From Candidatus Polarisedimenticolia bacterium (GTDB lineage Bacteria > Acidobacteriota > Polarisedimenticolia > Gp22-AA2 > AA152), in NCBI GenBank assembly GCA_036004685.1, contig DASYRE010000045.1, forward strand, positions 1 to 54,103: 54,103 nucleotides of DNA. The letters run 5' to 3'. Below the pieces are notes generated by a model. That model saw only the letters and a list, made by a program, of their open reading frames with translations. It was not told the origin of the DNA and searched no databases. Of the stretch, positions 1-8,593 are shown one piece after another (position 1 is the stretch's first letter; each line of letters starts with the position of its first letter). The translations under genes were made by a program, and so were the position numbers.

Positions 1-143
1 GGGGGAAAGGTAGCTGAACACACCGTCTTGGTGCCGGTCATCTCCGCGCATCGTGGGCTCCTCCGAAAAGTTCCGGAGCATCGTACAACGATGAGTGATC
101 ACGTCAACGGGAAAATGAAGGGTTTTTCAGCATCCTGCTAGTC

Positions 144-1474
144 ACCGCCTCCGGGCTATGGGACGCCTCCGGGAACCCGGCTTCGAATGCGAACGACGGC
201 AATACCGGGACGAGTTCGGCGTGCGAAGGAGCCACAGGCTATTGCGCCATCGCCAGCGACTGGAGCGGAGGCCAGGCGGTCGGGAATTATCTTCAGATCG
301 ATCTGGGAGCCGTCATGAGCGTGAAGAGCGTCACGGTGTACGGACGGCGGGACACCGCGCTCAGCCAGGGACGGAACCTCAACTTGAAGACGTCGAGCGA
401 CGGCACGAGCTGGACTACGACGTTCATGGCCGACGCGACGAGTCCCTCCGGTTTCACGGTGTCCACCGCCACCGTCGCTCGATACGTCCGGGTCGAGACG
501 ACCTCCGCCGTCTACCTCTCTTTGTATGAAATCGTCGTGACCGGCTCTCCCTATGTCGACTGCGGCACGAGTTGCAGCGACCTGGCGCTCAACAAGACCG
601 CGACGGCCTCGGGGCTGTGGAGCCCCGACAATCCTGCTTCGAAGGTCAACGACGGGAACACCGGGACGACTTCGGCGTGCGAGGGGGCCGCCGGGTACTG
701 TGCCATCGCCAGCGATCCGAATCGAAACCAGGCGATCGGGAACTTCCTGCAGATCGACCTGGGCGCCGTCGTGAGCGTGAAGAGCGTCACGGTGTACGGC
801 AGGCGGGACGCGGCGCTCAGCCAGGGCCAGAACCTGAACCTGCGCCTCTCCACGGACGGTACCAGCTGGAGCACTTGGTTCATGGCGGACACGACGAGCC
901 CCTCCGGCTATACCGTGAACACAACGGCCCCCGCGCGCTACGTCCGCGTCGAGACCACCACGGTGGTCTACCTTTCGCTCTACGAGATCGTCGTCACCGG
1001 ATTCCCTTCGACGACGCTGCCCTACGTGGATTGCGGCTCGAATTGCGCCAACCTGGCGCTCGGCAAAACAGTCAGCGCCTCGGGGCTGTGGGATGCGGCG
1101 AACAATCCGGCGTGGAAGGCCAACGACGGCAACTCCGGCGCGAATCCGGCATGCGAGGGAGCCGGTGGATACTGCGCCATAGCGAGCGATCCGAATCGAA
1201 ACCAGGCGATCGGGAACTATCTTCAAGTCGATCTGGGCGCGCCCATGAGCGTGAAGAGCGTCACGGTGTACGGACGGCGGGACGCGGCGCTGACCCAGGG
1301 CCAGAACCTGAACTTGAAGCTCTCTCGGGACGGCACGAACTGGACCACGACCTACATGATGGACACGACGAGTCCGTCCGGGCTCACCGTTTCGACCACC
1401 GCGGCGGCACGTTACGTGCGGGTGGAGACGACGACTGTGGTCTATCTTTCGCTCTACGAGATCGTCGTGACGGG
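144..1474 (+). repeat. Three tandem in-gene repeats of about 460 bp
   Basis: Copies begin near 144 (partial), 551 and 1021. They share long nearly identical stretches, for example the segments coding SVKSVTVYGRRD at 318, 777 and 1251 and the segments coding the ASDPNRNQAIGN string in copies 2 and 3. The nucleotide identity is higher than protein function alone would require, which suggests recent duplication or gene conversion. Confidence 0.85.
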
Positions 1475-3104
1475 CACGACGAGCACCGGCGCGCAGCTGG
1501 AAGGCCCGCAGAGCAACCCCTGCGTCCCGGACGTGCCGGCGGCCTTCGCGCGGCTGCGGCATTACGGCGACACGATTCAGATCTCGCACAACGGGCTCGC
1601 TTCCGACTACACGCAGCCCGTGGGGACGACTTCGCATCACTTCCAGGGGATCCAGCGTCTGCGGGCGCCTGGGAACTACGTGGCGATCTCGGGGGCGGAC
1701 CCCGCTGATCTCTTCATTGGAGTGATGGGCAGCCGGAATCCGACCCCCGGGAGTCCCTGGTCGTCGAACTATCTGACCAACCTGGCGAACGATAAGCTGT
1801 TGAGCCGCACTCCGGTGACCGGCGCGCCGCACGCCGGGGGGCTCAGCGTCATTGGCGACGTCTTAGCGGTTCCCCTTCAGTGGAGCGGAACGACGCAGGT
1901 CGTGTTCTACGATGTGTCGAACCCCACTTCGATCGTGCGGCTGCCTCCGGTTCTCTCCAGCTCGAACGACAACCTCGGAGCGGTGGCGATCACGAAGCTG
2001 CAGAACGGTCAGTTCCTGCTCGGGGCGCACGACTCGCTGAGCCCTCAAACGCTGGACTGGTATCTCTCGACCGGGACCGATCTTTCCGCGACGGGCTGGA
2101 CCTACCAGAGCCGAAACGTCCTGATCGCCGGCTATCAGAACATCAACCTCATCAATCAATGCGACGGGCACGTCTACATGGCCGCGAGCTTCGATCAAGC
2201 CTTCGGAGGAGGGTGGCTGGGAGACGACCGCCGGCTGCGGCTCTATGATATCGCGATGAGCGGCACCTCGGTGACTAACGTGGGGCAGATCATGAACCTG
2301 CAGATGCAGTGCGGGACCGACGGGTGCGAGTTCGCCGCGGCCAGCGGGACGTACGTGGCTCCGAACGGGAACGTCTTCGCGTACAGCTCGCGCGGGTTCA
2401 TCAGCGGCGACCACATCAACTTCGTCGAGTTCGAGCCGATTCCGCCGCCGGCTCCCGTGTCGACCACCAACGACTCCTACGTGATCTTCTCGAAGGACGC
2501 CGGGATGAACCCCGACGTCCAGAGCATGGCGATCCACTTCTACGATCCCAATTGGTACTGGTACCACATGAACGATGGCTTCGGGTATGGGAGCCTGGAC
2601 AATCAGATCTCGTCGATGGTTTATTCGATCCCCGAGAGCCATTCGCTCGTCCTGTTCGACGGACCGACGCTGGGCGGCGCCATGCTGTTCCAGCTGAGCG
2701 GGCCCGGTTCCTACGACAACCTGGCCAACCTCGGCGTGAACGACCGGATCGAGTCGGCCTGGCTGCACAGCAAATCCTCGGGGTTCATCCACTTCTTCGA
2801 CGGCGCCAACTTCACGAACAAGTTCCCGACCAATTTCTGGATCTCCGCGGGGGCGCAGTATTCCAACCTTTCGGTCGTCGGGATGAACAACAACATCTCT
2901 TCGATCCGCTACCAGGGCGCGCCGGGGATTGCCTGCGAGCTTTATCACGACATCAACTTCGTGAACAAGTGTGGGACGATCGGGGACACGGGAGGAGTGA
3001 TTCTTGAAAGGGCCACTCTTTCCACGGGAGCCCCCGCTCCCATTCAGTGCGCGGACAATCAGATCTCCTCGATTCGCTGCGCCCGGATCATCATCCTGCC
3101 ATGA
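144..3104 (+). CDS. Secreted multidomain protein: three discoidin-type repeats plus beta/gamma-crystallin motifs (5'-truncated)
   Basis: The frame is open from about 99, but homology to the internal repeats begins only at about 144 and the first conventional start codon (ATG 315) lies in the middle of the first domain. No signal peptide is visible, so the 5' end looks lost. Three F5/8 type C (discoidin-like, carbohydrate-binding) repeats follow, each with the conserved strings SVKSVTVYGRRD and YVRVETT..YLSLYEIVVTG. The middle (about 1480-2470) is beta-rich and unrecognised, perhaps a propeller. The C-terminal 200 residues contain at least four motifs of the beta/gamma-crystallin calcium-binding type (N/D-N/D-x-x-S/T-S): DNQISSM, NDRIES, NNNISSI and DNQISSI. 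I infer an extracellular carbohydrate- or calcium-binding protein. It is isolated, with a strong terminator 100 bases downstream. Confidence 0.7.
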   Translation, partial: TASGLWDASGNPASNANDGNTGTSSACEGATGYCAIASDWSGGQAVGNYLQIDLGAVMSVKSVTVYGRRDTALSQGRNLNLKTSSDGTSWTTTFMADATSPSGFTVSTATVARYVRVETTSAVYLSLYEIVVTGSPYVDCGTSCSDLALNKTATASGLWSPDNPASKVNDGNTGTTSACEGAAGYCAIASDPNRNQAIGNFLQIDLGAVVSVKSVTVYGRRDAALSQGQNLNLRLSTDGTSWSTWFMADTTSPSGYTVNTTAPARYVRVETTTVVYLSLYEIVVTGFPSTTLPYVDCGSNCANLALGKTVSASGLWDAANNPAWKANDGNSGANPACEGAGGYCAIASDPNRNQAIGNYLQVDLGAPMSVKSVTVYGRRDAALTQGQNLNLKLSRDGTNWTTTYMMDTTSPSGLTVSTTAAARYVRVETTTVVYLSLYEIVVTGTTSTGAQLEGPQSNPCVPDVPAAFARLRHYGDTIQISHNGLASDYTQPVGTTSHHFQGIQRLRAPGNYVAISGADPADLFIGVMGSRNPTPGSPWSSNYLTNLANDKLLSRTPVTGAPHAGGLSVIGDVLAVPLQWSGTTQVVFYDVSNPTSIVRLPPVLSSSNDNLGAVAITKLQNGQFLLGAHDSLSPQTLDWYLSTGTDLSATGWTYQSRNVLIAGYQNINLINQCDGHVYMAASFDQAFGGGWLGDDRRLRLYDIAMSGTSVTNVGQIMNLQMQCGTDGCEFAAASGTYVAPNGNVFAYSSRGFISGDHINFVEFEPIPPPAPVSTTNDSYVIFSKDAGMNPDVQSMAIHFYDPNWYWYHMNDGFGYGSLDNQISSMVYSIPESHSLVLFDGPTLGGAMLFQLSGPGSYDNLANLGVNDRIESAWLHSKSSGFIHFFDGANFTNKFPTNFWISAGAQYSNLSVVGMNNNISSIRYQGAPGIACELYHDINFVNKCGTIGDTGGVILERATLSTGAPAPIQCADNQISSIRCARIIILP

Positions 3105-3206
3105 GAAGGAGCGAACCCGACCTCATCGGCGAACCGTACAAGGGCGCGGCGGTCTGACTCGATGGGCTGATAGAGAAGACCCCGGTAAACGATTCCGTCT
3201 GCATCA

Positions 3207-3236
3207 GGGGACCCCGTTCGCGGGGTCTCCTTTTTT
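3207..3236 (+). terminator. Rho-independent terminator
   Basis: A GC-rich stem (GACCCCG / CGGGGTC, extendable by three pairs) with a TTCG tetraloop is followed directly by a run of six T. It lies about 100 bases after the crystallin-motif protein and ahead of the sigma factor, so it separates the two transcription units. Confidence 0.9.
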
Positions 3237-3274
3237 GTAGGCTTGGATTCTGTTTCCTTTGCACATCTTCCGGG

Positions 3275-3934
3275 ATGCGGTGTATGAGAGAGGTGATGAC
3301 ACATACCGTGCTTCCCGACAGCGCCCTGTCCCCGACGGCCTCCGCGCCGCGATGCGAAAGCGTGGAAAGCCGTCCCTCGGGCGATTGGAGGCTGGAGGAG
3401 TTGGTCGAGGCGGTCCGGCGGGGAGCACCCGGCGCGGCGGAGGAGCTGTGGTCGAGCCAGGCGCGCCGGCTGATCCGGGCGGCGGTAGCGCTCGGCGTTT
3501 CCATCGAAGAGGCGGAGGACGTGGTGCAGGAGACTCTTCTGTCCGCTTTCCGGAGCTTCCACCGGTTCGACCGCTCGAAAGCATCATTCCAGGTCTGGAC
3601 CCATCGGATCCTGGTGAACGGGACTTCGAACTGGCATCGGGCGCGCAGGCGTCTGCGCATGGCGCTGGCGCAGCTTGGCGGCCAGCAGCGGGAAGCGAGC
3701 TTTCTCCTGCCCGACGAAGTGCTCGCGGCGCAGGAAGCGAAGCGCACCCTCGACCGGCTCACCGCCGACTTGAGCCCGGTGCGGCGCAGGGTCTGGGTGA
3801 TGACGCAGGTTTCAGGCCTGTCGATGCGCGAAACGGCCGAGGCGCTCGGCATGCGCGAGGCGACCGTCCGGTCCCACCTGCGCCATGCCCGCGCCGCCCT
3901 GGCGCACGCCGCGAGCGGAAAGGAGAAACCGTGA
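3275..3934 (+). CDS. ECF-type RNA polymerase sigma factor
   Basis: Up to 219 residues, typical for an extracytoplasmic-function sigma-70 factor that redirects RNA polymerase to stress or envelope promoters. Region 2 is seen around residues 55-115 (AEELW, then EEAEDVVQETLLSAFRSF and the basic segment after WTHRILVN). Region 4 with its helix-turn-helix is at about 165-210 (RRRVWVMTQVSGLSMRETAEALGM, EATVRSHLRHARAAL). ATGs at 3275, 3284 and 3296 are all possible; none has a clear ribosome binding site. The stop codon overlaps the next gene's GTG (GTGA), so the two are translationally coupled, as is usual for a sigma/anti-sigma pair. Confidence 0.9.
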   Translation: MRCMREVMTHTVLPDSALSPTASAPRCESVESRPSGDWRLEELVEAVRRGAPGAAEELWSSQARRLIRAAVALGVSIEEAEDVVQETLLSAFRSFHRFDRSKASFQVWTHRILVNGTSNWHRARRRLRMALAQLGGQQREASFLLPDEVLAAQEAKRTLDRLTADLSPVRRRVWVMTQVSGLSMRETAEALGMREATVRSHLRHARAALAHAASGKEKP

Positions 3935-4338
3935 ACGGGCAAGACAATCCCCTGTTGCGGGCCGTGGACGAGCTGACCGAATTCGTGAAGACGCCGCGGC
4001 CGCCCCACGACCTCGCGTGGGAGATGAAGAGAAGAAAGAGCGGGAAGAAAGCCTACTCTTGGACGATCGCCGCGACGCTCCTCGCGGGGCTGGCGCTGAT
4101 CGGAGTGCGGTCGCTCCGGGAGCGGCCCCGACCGGCCGGGACGCCCGTCTTCCCGCAATTCGTCGTCGAGCGGCTGCGCGTCCGGGGGGCCGCCGTGCGA
4201 CCGGAGGTGATGGAGGTGGCCGGCGCCGGCGCTCTCGTGCTGGTGATGCCGCCCCTGCGCGGGGACGTCGGCCCGAAACACGCCACGCCGCCCGCGACGG
4301 CCCTCCTCGGCGGACCCATCGTTCTTGCCCAACCCTGA
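3931..4338 (+). CDS. Small single-pass membrane protein, putative anti-sigma factor
   Basis: Starts at GTG 3931, four bases inside the end of the sigma factor, with AAGGAG eight bases upstream. About 135 residues: a short cytoplasmic N-terminus (about 40 residues), one hydrophobic helix (TIAATLLAGLALIGVRSL), then a periplasmic tail rich in Pro and Val. No zinc-binding HxxxCxxC motif is visible. The anti-sigma role is inferred from position, coupling and topology; the sequence itself does not match a family I can name. Confidence 0.6.
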   Translation: MNGQDNPLLRAVDELTEFVKTPRPPHDLAWEMKRRKSGKKAYSWTIAATLLAGLALIGVRSLRERPRPAGTPVFPQFVVERLRVRGAAVRPEVMEVAGAGALVLVMPPLRGDVGPKHATPPATALLGGPIVLAQP

Positions 4339-4351
4339 CGGAGGCATCGTG

Positions 4352-5236
4352 ATGCGAAGCAATTCCCTGTCGATCGGCCGGATGGGCGCCCTGTTCCTGG
4401 CTCTTCTGACGCTTTCCCCCGCCGCTCCCGGAGCGCCGGCGGGAAGCGGAGAAAGCGAGTCCCTCTATCATCTCCGATTCCTGCGCGCGCGTCTGAACGG
4501 CGGCGCGGACGGATCGGCCCTGTTCAGCACTCCGGAAACGGTCGTGCCGCTGTCGGCGCGCGAGCTGTGGGGCCACGCCGACCAGACCGAGGCGCTGCGC
4601 CAAGCGCTCGGCGTGAAGCAGATCGAATCGCTGCCCGGCGTCGTCGTCCACGACGGAGTTGCCGCCGGTGGAGGACCGCATCGTTTTCGCACGGCGCTCG
4701 GCGAAGCGCCGGTGGAGGTTTCGTTCCAGGCGCAGGCGCTGGACGCGGGCTGGAGCCGCGTCTCCCTGCGCGCCGAGACCGCCCGCGGCGTGGAGCTGCT
4801 CGACGCCGTGCTGCGCATGTCGTCCGGGGGCACGGTGGCCGTCGTCGTTCCGCTGTCGGTCCCGGCGGGGGATGCTCTCATCATCGGGGTGACTCCGCTG
4901 CCTCGGGGAAGCGGTCCCGATCTTGGCAAAATCCCCTACGCGGGCTGGGAGAACGTGACCAGCCCGCAGCTTGTATCGAAGACCGACATCCCGTACCCCG
5001 AACGGGCCAAACAGGAGCACATCGAGGGGAAGATCGTCCTGCAGGCGGTGATCCGCAAGGATGGAGTGCCCGACGGAATCGTCGTCCTGCGGATGCCGGA
5101 GAGGGGAGAGTGGCTGGCCGGCAGCGCCGTGGAGGCGATCAGCAACTGGCGCTACCAGCCGGCAACGCGTGAAGGCGTGCCCGTCGACGTCCGTTTCACG
5201 ATCGTCGTGGATTTCGAGATCACGAAGGACCGCTGA
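4352..5236 (+). CDS. Secreted protein with C-terminal TonB domain
   Basis: The start ATG 4352 is chosen because GGAGG sits 8 bases upstream and a signal peptide follows (MGALFLALLTLSPAAPGAPA). The middle about 170 residues are unrecognised and beta-rich. The last about 90 residues match the TonB C-terminal fold: a Pro-Tyr-Pro-Glu-x-Ala segment (DIPYPERAKQEHIEGKIVLQ), then VIRKDGVPD and AISNWRYQPAT. Such proteins belong to the energy-transducer TonB family, although here the domain follows a signal peptide and not the usual TonB Pro-rich linker. It lies 13 bases after the anti-sigma-like gene, so the three genes probably form one operon concerned with the envelope. Confidence 0.8.
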   Translation: MRSNSLSIGRMGALFLALLTLSPAAPGAPAGSGESESLYHLRFLRARLNGGADGSALFSTPETVVPLSARELWGHADQTEALRQALGVKQIESLPGVVVHDGVAAGGGPHRFRTALGEAPVEVSFQAQALDAGWSRVSLRAETARGVELLDAVLRMSSGGTVAVVVPLSVPAGDALIIGVTPLPRGSGPDLGKIPYAGWENVTSPQLVSKTDIPYPERAKQEHIEGKIVLQAVIRKDGVPDGIVVLRMPERGEWLAGSAVEAISNWRYQPATREGVPVDVRFTIVVDFEITKDR

Positions 5237-5283
5237 CCCCTACTCGTAGCGCCCTGCTCGGTTTGGGGTTGGCCTTCGTTCTG

Positions 5284-5936
5284 ATGCATCGCGAGGCGAG
5301 TGGTTCCTTCGAGCGCCTGCTTGGACCGGATCATCCAAGCACTTCAAGCGCTCGTCATAACCTGGCGGAGGCTCTCGAAGGGCAGGTCGCTTCGCTGAAT
5401 CAGAGGGCCTGTTGCGAAGAGTAGTCGAAGGAAGAACGCGTGTCTTCGGTCACGATCATGTGCTGACCCTGGGTTCGGAATCGCTGCTCGCCCGCGTGGT
5501 GGGGGAGAACAAACGGTACGACGAGGCCGAAGAGCTCTATCAAAAAGTGCTCGAGGACAAGCGCCGGGTGCTCGGTCCGCTGAATGCGTACACTCTCTCC
5601 ACCCAGTACAACCTGGCGGCGACGACCTATTGGGATCAGGGTCGGTTCGCGGAAGCGGACCGGTTGCGGCGCGAAACCTACGGGCTCGCTCGCAAAGCAA
5701 GCAACGCCTTGATAGCCGGATTGAGCTCCTACGCGATCGCGTGCATCGCGGCTCGCCGAGGACGCAAGCCGGAGGCGCTCGCATGGCTTCGCAAATCGCT
5801 CGACAGCGGCATCGTGGTCGATCCAGCGATGGACAAGGATGCGGACCTGGCCTCCCTGCGCGGCGATCCGGAATTCGAGCGACTCTCCGCGGCTGCGAGA
5901 CGCGACGCCGCCAAGCCGCCGCCTCAAAGCCGCTGA
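5284..5936 (+). pseudogene. Broken kinesin-light-chain-type TPR gene, C-terminal remnant
   Basis: Two reading frames together encode TPR repeats of the kinesin-light-chain type. In the first frame (5284-5424) the sequence LLGPDHPSTSSARHNLAEAL is a canonical TPR turn, but it runs into a TAG at 5422. In the second frame (5412-5936) the protein resumes with EGRTRVFGHDHVLTL, YDEAEELYQKVLEDKRRVLG and NLAATTYWDQGRFAEADRL. The C-terminus carries the ALAWLRKSLDSG and DADLASLRGDPEFERL strings often seen at the end of Ser/Thr kinase-TPR proteins in this type of genome. The frame change and the missing N-terminus indicate a remnant; 5412-5936 might still be translated from a TTG. Confidence 0.7.
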
Positions 5937-6217
5937 AACAAAGCGGGCATTTCCCTCGTTTTCATCCAGGTCGCATGGAATGATCTCCGGACGCGCCCGG
6001 AAGAGCAGCTTCACGACATAGGGTGGGGCCTGTCGGGCGGAATGACCGAAACGTCCAGTGAAGCCGCCGGAAAGGTAATCGGGTGAGCCTTCCAGGAAGC
6101 AGTCCGACTCGCAAGGGAACGATGACTGCAATCCGGATCGTGGAAATCGCCCGCGCACCGGTGACGCCGGCCCTGGCCAGGCGCAGCCCGGCGAGGTGCC
6201 ACCCACGGCTGAAACCG

Positions 6218-8293
6218 ATGCGTGACCTGCGCCGCCGGATCGTCCTCGCCATCCTGGACATGTCGTTTTCGCTGCCCGCCATGGCGCAGCGGACGGAGCT
6301 CAAGCACTTCGACAAGGAGCTGGCATCTCACGAAGTGCCCGTGGAGTACACGGACGCCGGAATGACGGCCCTGATCGATCTGATCCGGAGCGACCTGGCC
6401 GGCATGCCAACCGAAGAGGCTGAGGCCGGCGGCGACGATCGGGAAAAGCTCGAGCGCTTGGCCGGCGCCATCGCCGGCGCGCTGGACCGCTTCGCGACGA
6501 TCGCCGCCTCCGGCGATGCCGCCGCCAAAGCGGCCGCCTTTCCGGCGCTCAAGTCGATGCTCTACAGCATGCGCAGCGAGGTTCTCGGGAAGCGCAAGAC
6601 GAACAAGCTCGCGGTTGCTTTCGGCATCCTCGGCAACCTCTCGCTGAAGCTGCCCTACCTGTCCCCAGAGGAGCGAAGGCGGCCCCTCTCCCTGGCCCAG
6701 GCGAAGCTCGAGGCCGCCAATCTCGAAGACCCTCAGGCCGGCAAGGTCTATCGAGTGCCCGCCGACCTCACAGGCCTCACTGCGGAACAGGTGTCGCGAC
6801 TGGGCGTTCGCGGCGACAACTACCTGTGGCACACCGAGAACGAGCTGCGGCAATTGAAGGCGCGGCACGGAACGGCCTGGAAGGCGCTCGAAGCCCGCCT
6901 CGAGAGTCGCGCCGCCGAGTCGCTCCAGGCTCCTTATTCCCTGGATCGGGCGCGTCGGGTCCTCCTCTTCGGGCGCATCCGATCCGAGGCCTCGTCCCCG
7001 AAGATCGAGACGCGCGATCTCTACGGACAGGAATGGAAGGTCAAGTGGGGCGAAGAGGTTCAGACCGAACCGCTCGCCAACCGTCTGTACGTCGAGCTGG
7101 GAGGGAAGTTCGAAGATCTCGTGTATGCCAACAAGGGCGGCCGTCTCGACCTGGTGCTCGTGCTGAGCGAGCCGGGTCAGGACGGCGGCGGTTCTCATTG
7201 TGACAGCATCCCGACGCTCGACCAGTTGCGGCGCTGTCTGCTGCGTTCGACGTACAAGTTCGACATCTCGGCGCACGTCCTGGAGCATGGCGTCCTCACC
7301 GAGGAGATCCTGCGACAGGAGCCGTTCGCTTCCCTCCCGGTCGAGAAGAAGGGCCTCCTCGGCCGCGGCTATGTGACCTTCAACGAGTCGCTCGTCGAGT
7401 TCCAGGCGGGGGACGGGGGGCTCCAGCGCCTGGGGCCGGCGCCGATGAGCTCGGGCGGAGCTCTCGACGATCGGGTCAAGCGCGGCCTGGCGATTCTCAG
7501 CTACTGGATCCAGAACAAGGATGTCAAGGACGACAACAATCGAGGCCTCATCGATCGCCGCTCCGCGAGCTACGTCGAGTACATGCACGATATGGGGGCT
7601 TCACTCGGGGGTTTGAAGATCTCGGGCAATCCCAATCTGCTGAAGGTGGGGGACGCGTACGCGCGCCGGCGGGGCGGCAAGGTGAAGTTCACAGCCAACA
7701 TGCTCTACGTCCCCAAGGTGTTCGATCACGTGAGCTATGCGGATGCGGCGTGGATGGCGCGGAAGATCGGCAACCTGTCGCGCGACGAGATCCTGGCGGC
7801 CGTGGCCGCCACCCGATGGCCCGACTTCCAGCAGGAAGTCATGGCGAGCCGTTTGATCGCCCGGCGCAACGCGATTGTCCGCATGCTCGACGTCGGCGCG
7901 GCCCTTTCCTACGACGTGGCGCCGAAGGTCGTCGCGCTGAGCACGCCCGCCGAGCGCCGCGCGGCCGTCGCCCGCTACCACCTGTCGATTGCGACCCAAG
8001 GAGACGAGCGCCAGGCGGTGGCCTTGCTCGAGGAATTCATGCGGCATTGCGGGATCCCCATCGACGGCGGCGAGGCGAGGTTCGAGGACCCGGTAGACCG
8101 ATGGGAGATCCAGCGGAAGGTCAAGGGCTCGGAAGCCGTCCTGGCGACCAACGATTGCGAGAAGAGCGTGATCGTCGCCCTGCTCGAGCGCACGCTTCAC
8201 CCGGCGGGACTGGCGCGGCGGGTGTCTCGCCGTTCCGATGACAAGCCTCTCAAAACATGCCAGCCGACCCCGAAGACTCTCGGCATTCGCTAA
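6218..8293 (+). CDS. Large secreted protein of unknown function with a possible kinase-like core
   Basis: About 691 residues from ATG 6218, chosen because a signal peptide follows (MRDLRRRIVLAILDMSFSLPAMAQ). ATG 6122 has a better ribosome binding site (AGGGAA) but would put 32 extra residues before it. I do not recognise a named family. The region near residues 430-480 has YWIQNKDVKDDNNRG followed by YMHDMGASLG. Its spacing recalls proteins in which a D-x4-N loop is followed by a D-F/M-G motif, as in atypical kinase folds; this is only a resemblance. The C-terminal 200 residues are helical. It stands alone between the TPR remnant and the Spy-like gene. Confidence 0.6.
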   Translation: MRDLRRRIVLAILDMSFSLPAMAQRTELKHFDKELASHEVPVEYTDAGMTALIDLIRSDLAGMPTEEAEAGGDDREKLERLAGAIAGALDRFATIAASGDAAAKAAAFPALKSMLYSMRSEVLGKRKTNKLAVAFGILGNLSLKLPYLSPEERRRPLSLAQAKLEAANLEDPQAGKVYRVPADLTGLTAEQVSRLGVRGDNYLWHTENELRQLKARHGTAWKALEARLESRAAESLQAPYSLDRARRVLLFGRIRSEASSPKIETRDLYGQEWKVKWGEEVQTEPLANRLYVELGGKFEDLVYANKGGRLDLVLVLSEPGQDGGGSHCDSIPTLDQLRRCLLRSTYKFDISAHVLEHGVLTEEILRQEPFASLPVEKKGLLGRGYVTFNESLVEFQAGDGGLQRLGPAPMSSGGALDDRVKRGLAILSYWIQNKDVKDDNNRGLIDRRSASYVEYMHDMGASLGGLKISGNPNLLKVGDAYARRRGGKVKFTANMLYVPKVFDHVSYADAAWMARKIGNLSRDEILAAVAATRWPDFQQEVMASRLIARRNAIVRMLDVGAALSYDVAPKVVALSTPAERRAAVARYHLSIATQGDERQAVALLEEFMRHCGIPIDGGEARFEDPVDRWEIQRKVKGSEAVLATNDCEKSVIVALLERTLHPAGLARRVSRRSDDKPLKTCQPTPKTLGIR

Positions 8294-8471
8294 CCCGTTG
8301 CCTCTGCTTGACGAGAATATTGAACGGCCCCTCGAGAGCCTCTCGTGGCGAAAAGCGTGATTATGCGTTCGATCCATGCTTGACCTCGGGGCGAATGAAA
8401 CATAGCGGTGCAAGGTGCATGAATCACGAGCCTTCGGTCGAGCTCGATGAGAGGCGCTGAACGATCGAAAC

Positions 8472-8516
8472 GTCGCGATCCACGGTATGTTGACAAGGGT
8501 CGCGACAAAGGATAAC
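8472..8516 (+). promoter_or_regulatory. Candidate promoter flanked by a 10-bp inverted repeat
   Basis: TTGACA at 8490-8495 and GATAAC at 8511-8516 (15-base spacer) resemble -35 and -10 elements. Arms GTCGCGATCC (8472-8481) and GGGTCGCGAC (8497-8506) form an inverted repeat (9 of 10 pairs) that straddles the -35, where a repressor could bind. It is 80 bases upstream of the Spy-like gene. The short spacer lowers confidence. Confidence 0.4.
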
Positions 8517-8593
8517 GTTCAACACAACGCGTGAGGCATGGTGCCCACGCGATTTTGACCCGCTGGGAGCGAATGCCCCGGCGAGAAGGAGCC

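Noticed and set aside
156-1832. Long reverse-strand open frame over the discoidin repeats
   Set aside because: It exists because the repeats and high GC content keep stops out of that frame; the translation is Arg/Pro-rich with no protein features.
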